Shown one piece after another: positions 25,301 through 37,300 of a stretch of 64,000 nucleotides of DNA (positions are counted from its first letter, which is position 1; each line of letters opens with the position of its first letter). The notes below the pieces were generated by a model. It was not told where the DNA came from. It did not search any database and saw only the letters and a program-made list of their open reading frames with translations. Where the stretch lies: contig JAANDG010000035.1 of NCBI GenBank assembly GCA_036852015.1, forward strand, positions 1-64,000, written 5' to 3'. The stretch is from Pelodera strongyloides. Taxonomy: Eukaryota > Nematoda > Chromadorea > Rhabditida > Rhabditidae. The translations under genes and the position numbers were made by a program.

Positions 25301-28300
25301 TGGTTTTGTTTCTCAAACTTCTTTGTCTGTTTTGGTAACTTGGGAAACTATTTGGCTAGCGTTTGAGCTTCAGTAAGACAGGCGCTGACGGAACCTAAAC
25401 TTAAAGGGTCAGGACCACTTTAGGTAACGCCTATTTTTGATCACTTCATCTGATTCTCATGTCAAATATAGTAGGATGCAAATTTTTATACGTAACGTTC
25501 GTAACGTAACGAGAAAAAATTGCTCGTTACTGCGGGAATGTTGCAGGCTATAATTTCCATGCGTAATTTCGGAGATGGTCGCTTAGTTGAGAGTCGAACC
25601 GTAAATTACCGCTGATACGTTTCACCCAAATCTATATATTTGCATTTGCCTCCGGAGATGGTCAAAGCCAATCCGGAGATGGTTGATGCGTAATTTTACG
25701 CATAGATTTATAGCCTGGAATGTTGCGCATAAAAATTAGAAAAAATTGCATCCTACTATTTTTGACATGAAAATTGGAAAATCAGATCAAGTGCTCAAAA
25801 TAGGGGTTGCCTACTGAAGTGTGCCTGACCCTTTAGCCAAGTTGCTTGTGCTCTAGCTTAACTATTGTTTCGTCCTTTTAAGACCGCTGTAGGTAGCTAC
25901 TGTCCTTCTTGAAATAGGGCATCAGAGTGTTTTAGACATTTTTTATTGGTACCTCTTTATTTAAAAGCTTTTTTATTGGTAATGGTAATAATAATAAAAT
26001 AAAAAAAAAATATAAAAAAAAAATATTATTGGTATTTGTTATGTTTATCTGCGTTCTAAAAGAATTATATCAGAATCAAACATGTGCAAACATGTATGTA
26101 TGGAACCAACCTCAGTGAACAATCCATGAATCAAACTTGTATTTAATAATTTTACCTGTATCCTTGAGTAGCACGCCTGTGGCTTATCCACAAAAACTAC
26201 CATGTGCGGTACATGAATTTTCGTGCATAGCGCATTCGAATTACTGCGGGTGGAGGTATATTACGGATGCTAGAATTTGAGAAAGGTGGCTAGGTAGAAA
26301 CCATTCTTAGGCATGCCGTAGTATATAGATTTATGTTATACTTCACTATTGTGTGTGTTATGTTATTGTTTTATTTCTGAGGTAATGCACGAAAATTCAA
26401 AAAAATCAACTATGGCGAAACACTCAATCTTATTGGTAATTGATTTGTTGCAAGGTGTTACTCTTTTCTTATAAACGAACCTCAAGCTAATCGTTACATG
26501 TGGCTTAATTTGCCGACCTTCTCATCATCATTTATATGATGCACACTTATATATTTTATATAATGTGTCAATAAACTATAACTATAAAAGCCGTAGCAAT
26601 TCCGCCACTCTCAGTTTCATTGGGTTTTTTTGGCAGACTGCTCGGAAAGTGGCTGGAAGCCCACACAGATCTGGCCATGGCCTGCAAGCTGGACTACGAC
26701 GATGTCGCCAACGAGTGGCTTAAGGAGGTGGAACCTAATGTAAGTTTGCCGCGCTCTTCAGCTCTTCTTTACTTCTTACTTGCAATTCTATAATTCTTCT
26801 TGTAACACTAGCACTGGCCAGACAGTATATCGGTGGCGTGGAAGTTGCGTTCATATTCAACGGTTTTGTGACTCGTGCCGCACCTGCGCAAACTCTTGGT
26901 TAGATTTAGTTTAGAGGTTTGAGTTTTATTGTAAATTCTAAGTCATTTGACTCTAATGTGGAACTTTTGCAAATCTTGCATTCTATTTGTGAGCAAACTC
27001 GCAACAATTAGAAGCGTCAGATTAAAATAGTACATTTATCATGTTCGACGAAAACTGAAAAATAACTTTAAAGCAAAAACTACTGATAACTTGGGTCATA
27101 TGGGTGAGATTATTAGTTGTTGGTTTCACTGATTATTTAGTCACTTATTTGGTTGAAGAGGCTGTCCTGCTTCTGTACATAGACGACTTATGAAACCGGG
27201 TAGTGTAATAATCTATTTGGAAGGAGGGGGAGGGGGGATAATACTATATATGAAACACGCGCAGATCCATACTTTTCATCAACTACCGTAATATGTGGCA
27301 TGTCGTAGTGTGAAATTTAAATCCTGTTTTGAATGGAAATATCTTTACTGGAACTGATCTGCGCATTTTTTATTGCAACTTAGGATTTACTTAGGTCGCA
27401 GATAATTTCAAAGCGAACACACCGTTTGGCTTTTTTATTTTACAACAAAAAGTCTGCAACTATTGTTGAGTCAAATTGTTCATTAGACAAACAAAAGATG
27501 TTGTTTGCTTTGAAACTATGCAAAACTTAGGAACTTAAAAAACACTACGCTAACTTAGGCAAACATAATGGTTTTTATCGATTAGTGTAGTTCGACATAA
27601 TATAAAAGTGTTCTATCCGAATATAGGGGGTGTTGGGGAGTATAAGGCAGTATCACAGACATCAGAGTGAGAGATGAGTTACTCGGGCTTGGGCTTCTTG
27701 CGGCACAGCCGCTTGCCATTCGGTCCGATTGGGGCCTTCTCCTGAAACGGTTATTTTTATTTGGCGTGTCTTCTTTGTCAACTACGTAATAAATATACTA
27801 TGCTATTGCTACCTTGTATGAAATCGCAATGAACGAGATGAAATAGCAGGGCTATTTGGGCAATATGCTATTGGTCAGGTATCTTAGACATAGTAGAAAT
27901 TGAAAAAAAGGTTGGGTAGCATGTGACTCACCAGTGGAGGAAGGCCGAGCTGTTCCCTGCACGAGATCCAGTACTTGTGGCACTTCTCGCGTTTGGGCGC
28001 AACTGTTTCTGCTGCTCTCTTCTGAACGTGCTGCCGGGCCATTGTTGCTGCGTGGTCCTCTTGTGTTGCCTGAATGGAGTTTGTTTGATAATTAGAGTCT
28101 GTAACGGCAACGGCATTTTTGTTAATTAAAGACGACCGTGGGAGGAATTACACGAACTAATGCAAATTTTCGAATGTCTACTTTGGCTGGTGCTGTTGCG
28201 TAGCATGATTTCCTGTATTTGCAACGCTGCTTGTCTTCCGCTCGCAGGTCTTCGTAGCTGCCTGCCTCTTCTGCCTGGGCGTGCTCTTTCTCGTCGTCCC

Positions 28301-31300
28301 TCTCCTGCTCACGATGTTCTCGTCGTTCTTCTTTCCTCTTCTTTTTATCCTTTTGGGATTCTTCCTGTTGCGGCGCGGCAACTTTTGAAGCGGCCTTAAT
28401 GGATATCTTTTTGATGCGTTATGGATCTCGAATTGAGCGATTACGTTGCTATCTGATACTGAATAAACTGAATAGTCACTACCTTCTTTTCAGCAAGCTT
28501 TTCCTCCGCAATTTTCTTGGCTTGTGGGGTATCCTTTTCGTCATTTTCATCTACTTGGTCTGCCTTTAATCCATGCTTAGCATAACAAGATTTCCTGAAA
28601 TGATTGTAATTGGTTCTAAATTGTGTTATTGTTTGACCATTTGCCCTCGATGTGGAAGCACTGAATGAATGATCTGACCTATACTTGCACTTCATCTGTA
28701 TGCTTAATGTGTCCTCGAATGATGGTGGATTTTCCTCAATTGCCTCCGTGAATGACTTGATCTCTATTTTGGGCAGAACTCCGGTGTCGTAGCAAGACTT
28801 TCGGTACTTGCACGACAGTTTTTTGTCCTCTTCCTGGAGGTAAAATGCATTTAACTTTAGATATGGGCGGATAGCCATTTCGTTTCCGGCTGTCTGTGAG
28901 GGCTTGCTATCTACGATCTATCTTCTAAGGTCTTACCGAAATGTGTTTCTGCAGCTCGGTTTTGTATTGCTCTTCTACGTGACGATTGAAATCCTCGAGG
29001 ACGTCGTGAATGTTTCGAGAGAGATCCGGTGCAACACCGGTCTCGTAGCAGGATTTGCGGTACTTGCAGTACAGGCGTTGCTCATCCAGTGACTCAAATT
29101 TGTCGGTGTTGAGGTTTGGCTTTGGCTCTTCGGCATCTTCTTTTTGAGGTTTCTCGTCTTCATTAGTTTCCTTCTAAAATTGTTGAAATATATATTCCTA
29201 AAAGTATCCGCATTTTTTTAAATTCTGAATTCCGATATTTTTTCACAGTAGTTTTCTTACCCTTTTGTCCTTCTTGTGCTTCTTGGTAGTTTTATCTTGT
29301 GGTTTGGCTTCTTCTTCGACTGGTTCATCTTTAGTGAGCGGCTCTGGTTCATGCTGCGGCGTCTCCTCTTCTTCGTGTACAACAACAACCGGTACTTTGG
29401 CAGCCTTCTTTGTCTTCTTCCCCTGTGGTCGCTTCTGTTCGACTTCCGGTTCCTTCTCTTCAATCTTTTCTTCTTCTTCAGGTTCAGGCTCCTGGACCTT
29501 TGCTTTCTTGCTCTTTTTGGCCTTCTTTGATTCGACAACGGGTTCGTAAACGACGGGAGCGGGTTGCTCATCCTGTTCATCGGTGTCAGAAGTTTCCTTT
29601 GAAACGTCCGTTTTCTTTGCTCCCTTCTTCTTCTTCACTTGCTTTTTTGGTTCTTCACGTTTCCTTTCCTAAATATTTTTTTATTAGTGGAGCAATTCTG
29701 GCTAAACGGAACTATTACTGTTGTGTATATTATTTCACCTGTAAGTATTAAACTCACTTCTTCGGCCTTTTCTGTGGCCTTGGCTTCTTCTACTCGACGT
29801 TCAGCTTCAGCAGCCTCAGCTGCTGCGCGGCGGGCTTCCTCAGCTTTGACAGCTGCAGCCAATTTGGCTGCTTCGATCGCTACATCTCGTGCCGCGTCTT
29901 CGGCTTCCTTCACGAGTCTCCTTTCCTTCCTTGCCATGGCCTTTTCTTTGCGAGTAGCCTTTCTAAACGACTTGCTGGTGCAACAAATCAACAAACTTGC
30001 CATGAAACACGTATTCGAATGTGGCGTCCAGTTTTGGGGATCACAACATACTTACCTGTGGTATTCTTCTCCATCGCGCAGTGTGTTTCGTCTACGCCCG
30101 TGGCGTCTGTGTGCACGCTTTTTAAGTTCCTTTTCGACAATGCGTTTCTCGCGAATATTTTTGACGGCGGTCACACCATCAGAGAGGGCGATCTCCTCGT
30201 AGCATGATTTGCGATATTTGCAGAAGTGCTGCAATATTGTAAATTGTTACCAATATTGTTGGAAAGGAGAGCCAAGATAAATCTGGAAAAAAATGTAGCA
30301 AGGGCGAGATTCCGTACCGCAAAACTAAAACTCTTGTTTTCGTTCTTACGTCAGAACAACAACAAAAAAAACCTTGAGTGCTGCCACACTGGTCGGTAGT
30401 GCATCTTCGACTTGTTTCTTGGAGACAACAACTGATTCGCTTCCTTTGAGATCGGGTACGATTCCAGTTTCGTAGCAAGATTTTCGGTACTTGCATTTTT
30501 CCTGCAATGTGCTAACGATTGTGTATATCCTACTCCTGATTCTGCTCTATTGGATATAAAAGGACATTTTCCCATCCCTACCTGAATCGAAATCTTCTTG
30601 GTTTCCACCTCGAGGATGTCCTCAATTGTGTCGTACGATTCCTCGCGAACGATGGGGGGCACGACTCCGGTTTCGTAACAGCTCTTTCGATACTTGCAGA
30701 ATACCTTTTTGTCGAGTTCTTCCAGTTCTTCGAATGGGACCTGCAAGTTTTGAGCGACGGTTATTTTTTGTCACATTTTCGTGGGATATGCTTAATATGC
30801 AAATGACTGACTAGTGCGATTACCTGCTCTTTCTCTTCATCCTCTGCGGCCTCTCCACCAAGTTCTCCATAGAATGGTATGTGGTACGCAAGCTCAACTT
30901 CTGGAAGTTCTCCGGTTTCGTAGCAAGACTTTCTGAAGTGATTTGCAGTAATTTCCATATGTTTGCCTTTTCGTTATAGTTAGTTACAAGTTGTAAGCCG
31001 GAGAGTCATGAGCGCTTCCTATACCTGTATTTGCACCGTAGTTTTCTGTTCATTTCCTCTTCGATCTTGTTGAGCTTCTTCTCGACAATGATGTTGGTCG
31101 GGATTTCTCTTTCGGCAGCCTCTTCTTCGCGGTCCTTCACCTTTTGTAGCATTTTGGTGGCAACGTCCTTGATTGTACGCTTTGGACCTTGTACTACCTG
31201 GAATTATTAAGTCCAGTGGGTTTGAATCCTGTCATTTGGTACATGATGAATAATTTACTGTTTATCAGCCGAACCTGCTTCTTTCCGCTAAAGAACGATG

Positions 31301-34300
31301 CTGCCTTATTGTCCTTCTCCTCGTCTTCTTCGCTAATTGGAATGTTGTTGTTTCTGTAGCAGCTGCGACGGTACTTGCATCGAAATTTTTGTTCGGCCAG
31401 ACTGACTTCTTCATCGTCGTCTGAAAGCACGGATTGAGTGGTCTACTTTCGCGATGCAAAGTTAAATCATAAATGAAATGAAATAAAGGAACTGGAACAT
31501 GCCATCATCATCGTCATTATCCTTAGTATCATCGGCGTCTTCCTTCTTGGCTTCCTTGGCAATGTATTGCTGTTCCTTGCCAATTTCGGGCAGCTCTCCC
31601 GTTTCGTAACACGATTTCCGATACTTGCAAGCGATTTTGTTCCTTGTTTCGTCGGAGGTTAGTTCAACCTGTAATTCGTTTTACTTGATTGCTGACGCCT
31701 ATAAATTACTGTACCATTGTACTTGATTGCTGTCGAACCAAAGTACCGCAGTACCAGTGACTTCTAGATAAATTGGTTTTATGACCTTTTTATCCTTGCC
31801 ATCGTCCTCGTAAACGATGGGTGGAATTTGTTGCTCGTCTTCTTCATCGTCATTTGCCTCCTGGACTTCGATTTCTTCTACTTCAGGACGGCGGCGGCTT
31901 GCCTTGGCAGCGGAAGCAAATAAACACGGCCAGAAAGGTCGCGGTTCATCGTCCTTAATAAAAGGCACTTATTTGCGTTCGAAGATGGTCAATGCTGCTT
32001 ACTCTCTGCATACATTGTAACACCAGAAATTGTAGCGAAATTCAAAGGATTTTTTTCGATGCACTTGCCTGTTCCTCGTGAAATTCGATATCATCTGTGG
32101 CAATCCTCTCAATCTGACCCAATTGCACGATGTGCTTATTGTTCTGGTCAACTTGGAGGTCGTTGCAGAGGTAGACACGGTTCTCGACTGGTAGTAGAAG
32201 GCGAGATTGCGCCCAGCAGAGGGCCCCCTTGTTGAGAAGGGCCAGAGTCTGGATTGCGGCCTCACCTAAAGTGGGCGGGTTACAGATTTGCGGTTGGTTA
32301 TTGGTCTTGTTGCTCAGGTAAAAGTCTTAAAAGTAAAGCGAGTGCGACCAAAATGCGAAAAGTTTCTCACCGAATTCGACTACCATCAGTGGTTTCTCCT
32401 GCGCAAATGTATCGTAGATGATCTGCAAGTGGTCCAGGCTGCATTGATCGGTGGCGTGCTTGCTGAGCAAAACCTGGAAGTCTTTTTTTATGAGGCTGGA
32501 ACTGAAGCACAGAGATTTTTCACAGCTGTAATTGCAAAATACAGTGCTTACTGCATACCTCTGACATGTTACCATTGTCGGCGTGAATGTGTTGTACCAT
32601 GTCAAGGGGTTCCGAAGGCTGCGTGGGCGACCATGAGATGAAATCGGATCGGGTTTCTAAATGTGGCATTTCAGTTTCTACACTTTAGTGTAACATATAC
32701 CCTTTTTTTGAAAAGTCCCATGTTTATAGTCGAGGTATGCATTATAAAGGTAGGAAATTTAAGTGTGGAAGTGCACAGCTGTTCGCTCGCTAATTATTTA
32801 TGTCCCCCGTAATTTGTCGATAACAATTAGTAAGCAGTTAATTGCGTACTTTGTACTCTGTGTATTCGCTTTTTGATTTAATCTAGCTTTTTAGTAGAAA
32901 CATTTTATAGTTCGAGATGAGAGAGGTGAAAGCAAGACGGAATTTGAGTCAAAGTACTTTTACATTTAGGTTTAGGCCGATCAATCACTCGTTACTTTTT
33001 TCCCATTCTCTTATTGTCTTCTCCTATGAGTTTCTTTTCTGTTTCTGCGGGAGGGCCGTTGTAAAGGTCTAGATCCTGGATCTGTGCAGTTCGCGTCAGT
33101 TTGTTTCGGTTATTTTCTCTCACTCACTGTCTCACGTGTACGTACGTAGGTCTCTGAATCTCTATTTCTCAGGGACTCGGTTGTTCTCTATTCTCTGTTA
33201 GAGAAAGAGGCAATCACACAGTATATCATAGAGTCTTTGGCGTTGACGGATTGGGTTACCTGGGCGGCTGGCCCTTATTTTCACTAAGATTTGCAGAAAT
33301 GAAGAAAGAACAATGCTTGGATTTGAAGGAAATGTGTGTTAGGTTTAAGGGTTTGTGCTATAGTTGTATGGTATGGCGCTTAATCCTTTGTTCTTAGTGG
33401 ATACCATTAATAGATTGAAACGGAATGTTGAAAAAGCATCTAGACAACATTACACTACACCGCGCAAAAATTTCCCAATGTCAGTTAGCAGTCGATTGGT
33501 TTTGTGCAAATCAAACCCCGAATAACATGTGTTCACTCCCATATGGCAGACAATTTCGTTCCAAAAAACGCAAATAAACACTAATATCACTCCTACTCAG
33601 TGCGTGTGGGTGTATTATACACTAGTAAAATATATTATTGATAAACTTACTGGTCTGGTCGTACGTACTGATACTAATGTATGAGTTGACTACAAGTAGT
33701 AAGTTGAGGATTGAGGAATAATGACATATGTACGCGCGTTTAATTAAAAAATCTACACTGTAAATGAAAAGTAAAAAAAAATATGGGGGCATAGTGTTGC
33801 TACAAGATCCATTTTTAGGTTAGTGCAAAATATGGAGAGAAGATGGGCATTGTTTCATTAAGAAAGTTAAAATGTAGCCGCCGTTATCCGTTATTGCTTT
33901 CAAAGTAAAAATGATAAGAACAATCCACTTACCTTTAATGCCATTGAAAAAAGCGTCAGCAGGAATAAACTTTTCGGCGACATCTTGTTTAAATTCCTTG
34001 TAGGCATTAGATCCGAGTATGACAATAACTGGCTTGGCTGCAAATGATGAATTTTTAGAGGTTATTGCTATTCTAGTATTTATGAGGAGTTATGCTAGTG
34101 AAAACTTTAGTAGAAACAGACTTCCAGTTTTGACTTTGTGTTCAGATATAAAGTGAAGCGTGAGCATTGTTCTTGTGGTAAGAATCCGAGTGTACTTTAA
34201 CTACAATGTTAGGGTACTGTAGGACAGCGTTCTCTATTGTCTACCGTGTAATACATAATCAAGGTGCGGAACTTGCCTGAATCCACAACAGTACAAAGTG

Positions 34301-37300
34301 CTGCAAGGCAGCAAATTGCTGTGACGATATTTGGTGCGAGTGGCATGGTGGTGGTGTTCTATTGTTGGTGCTAGTGGGTAGGTGGTCTGTTGGCACCCCT
34401 GCGGCAACTTGGGGGCGCTCAACTGGCGATCTGGTGGTTGTGGTTGTGGGGGTTTGAGTGCGGGTGCTTGTTCGGATAGTGGCAGTCAACCTGTAAAGTT
34501 ATTTAAATTTAGAAATTGATGTCGGGAATAGTGACTCTTAGTGGGTTTGCTTATGTGTCGTTTCCTTCTGTTCTTAACTGGGCAATCAAAGATTGTAGCT
34601 GGTACTTTTGTGGGATTCGGTTTGGTTACGACGCATAAATATAAGGGCCCATCATCAACAAAAGATAACTAAGGTATGATTGCACCCTATCAAGAATGGA
34701 TAAATATGCACTCACTATAAACGATAAATAAATAGTAAAATAATCACTTTCAACAACAGATAAATAAGTTTTGATAACTTACTAAATGTGACTGGTCGAT
34801 ATAAAATACTTGGTCGATGCTTGTGATTGATTATTTTGTGTGGTGAGGAGAGGTCGTCGTCGTCCTAGTCGCCGTGCATGAGCATGACAAGCGGAGCACT
34901 GAGAAAGAAGGGATGGAGGAGGGGGGGGGGGGTGATTGATCCCCGCCGAGTATGTTTTCCTCTGTTGTTTTGAGCTATCTTCGAGTAGCTCACTGTCTCT
35001 CTTGCTCCCCACGATGCTCCTTGTCTAAGAGACAGCTGAGCCGCTCTCTCCTGCTCTTTTTGTCCTGTTGATCTCCTCCGCTCTATAAGACACGTCTGCT
35101 CAATGTTCCCTGCTTCTCTGCGTTCTCACTGGTTTCGTCAAGCAGTGATAATGAGGAAGGAGGGAATTGTGCACTGATGTAGCCGTTCTTTGATTGGACA
35201 ATACGAAGTGTTTGTAGTTTGTAGTATAGTTTTGGGATTGTGATAATCAGTGGTTCGAAGTAATTATTTTTAAATCAATAGTTTGTCCAGTTGTTTGGTT
35301 TGGCGGTCAACGGAACGATCTCTGTTAATTAATAACGGTCTGTTTTTGTTGACCTGTCTACCAGATCCAGATCAGACGACTGGTTGGGTTTTGAGATTCG
35401 AATAGTATTGTTATTGATTGTTGCCTATGGAATTGGGAATATGAATAGGGAATGAATTATCCCTTCTGCTCGTTTAAATCTTGTAGTTATAGTTGTTGTT
35501 TGGTAATATTGAATATGGAGTTGATAGTTGTTCTTTGTTAGTTGTTGCGCGCGCACTGTACCCCGTGCACACCACCGTGCACTGTGACCACACCTGGGGG
35601 AAATGAAACTGGTGGAATTGACTTTCGATTCTGGCTTCTTGAGTAGGTAAGGCGACTCTGACATGTCTACTCTTCAAGTTGTATGCTATTCCAACTTCGC
35701 TGTGTATCTCCAGGAGAGGGGGGAGAGAGAGTAGAGAGTAATAGACAGGAGGTATTGCGCAGTTTCTGGATCTACCTATAAGTTTTTATCTAGCCTCTAT
35801 GTCTGATGTCCTGATCCCTCTCTACGCGATATTCTCTCATTCTGATTTGATACAAGAAGTCTGATATCCATCGCCTTTCACTGCTTTCCCCGTGAGCACA
35901 AATATTTGCGCACCAATGTTGATAAACGTTGCTTTAGCGATACCGATTGAGATTTTCTGGGTTCAATTTAGTTTTGTGAGGTAGATGGAGACGCAGACAA
36001 AAGTACAGTGAGGGTTTTTTTTGTATCAGACATCTGACCAGTAATTGTTGCTCAAGTGGTTTTGGTTGGGTATTGAATCTATTGAAGGTTTGATTACTAG
36101 TACTGATGGCAGGTCGAGCTTGGGTTCTGGGTTCGAAGGAAAACGAAATGAATAGTAGTTGGTTTTCACTCATTGCACGATTGCAGGCAGTAGGGGTAAT
36201 TCATTTTTATTCAGATTCTATTTTATTTTTCCATGCGTAGACTTGATTCAACAAACGTTTGTTGACGGATAACTTATGTCTACCTACATTTGTTTCAAAG
36301 CTTGTGAAACTAACCACAACGCCACAGTTGCCAACTTTGTTATTGTGTAATTGTGTGCACTTTTCCTGAAAGACAAAGGCCTCTGGGTTAGTATATGTGA
36401 AATACGTGGCAGTTTGTGGGGGCAGTTGTTTTCAAGCGAGCTCCTCTTAATCATTCATTTGTCCATTGGACACTCGGTGTCTGTGAATGTGTCGCCATTT
36501 CAATTTCAATGAATGACCAATTGTCTCTAGAGTCGTTGGGGTTGAATCGATCCCTGCAGTAAATTGAAGGAAACTTTTAGTTCTAATAAGTATTTATTGA
36601 TAAGTATTTATTGTGGGACAGCAGAAAAAGGTAGTAAGTACCCCTGGTCCCGCACACTTACATGGCTTAGTGTAAGTTAAGACTGCAACTCCAAACTTCA
36701 ACCGTTATTGAAGTTATTGGAGAAACCGAGAAACTACCGTATCTATCCACCCTAATCGTAATATTCAATTTTTACTCAAATGTTTTGCAGGCCAAGAAAC
36801 TGAAGGACTGGCAACTGGCCAAGGAGCGTCAGGAGCGAGAGATTGAGATTGAAGAGAGAAAGGAGAGAGTCAGACGTGCACAGGAAGCTAATAGAAAGGC
36901 AGCGGAGGAGGAGAAGGCTGTCAGTGCTTAATTGGATAATATAATATTTTTATTTCATATATGGCTTATTAAAGGGACGGGCCCATCAAAATAAACCCAT
37001 ATTTTGCATGTTTTTATAATTTGTATAAAGGGGGTTTATTATAATATATGTACACTAAATTTCGGCTAGACTTTATCCCGCTGAAATTTTTCGGTGTCGA
37101 TAAACGCATAAGTGTACCGTAGAAGACACACAATTGCACCTTTATTTTCTTGTCGCGTGTCCCGGGGGAATATGGCTATATAGACAGATGGTCTCCCGGG
37201 TCCCAACCAGAGCGAGGTATCCTCGGGAGACACGGTAAGGAAATAAGGGTGCAATTGTGTGTCTTCTACGGTACACTTATGCGTGTATCGACACCGAAAA

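Noticed and set aside
29257..29751. Ser/Cys- and Phe-rich frames opposite exon 15 of the nested gene
   Set aside because: Antisense and frame-shadow translations of a Lys/Glu-rich exon whose sense frame is continuous with spliced neighbours.
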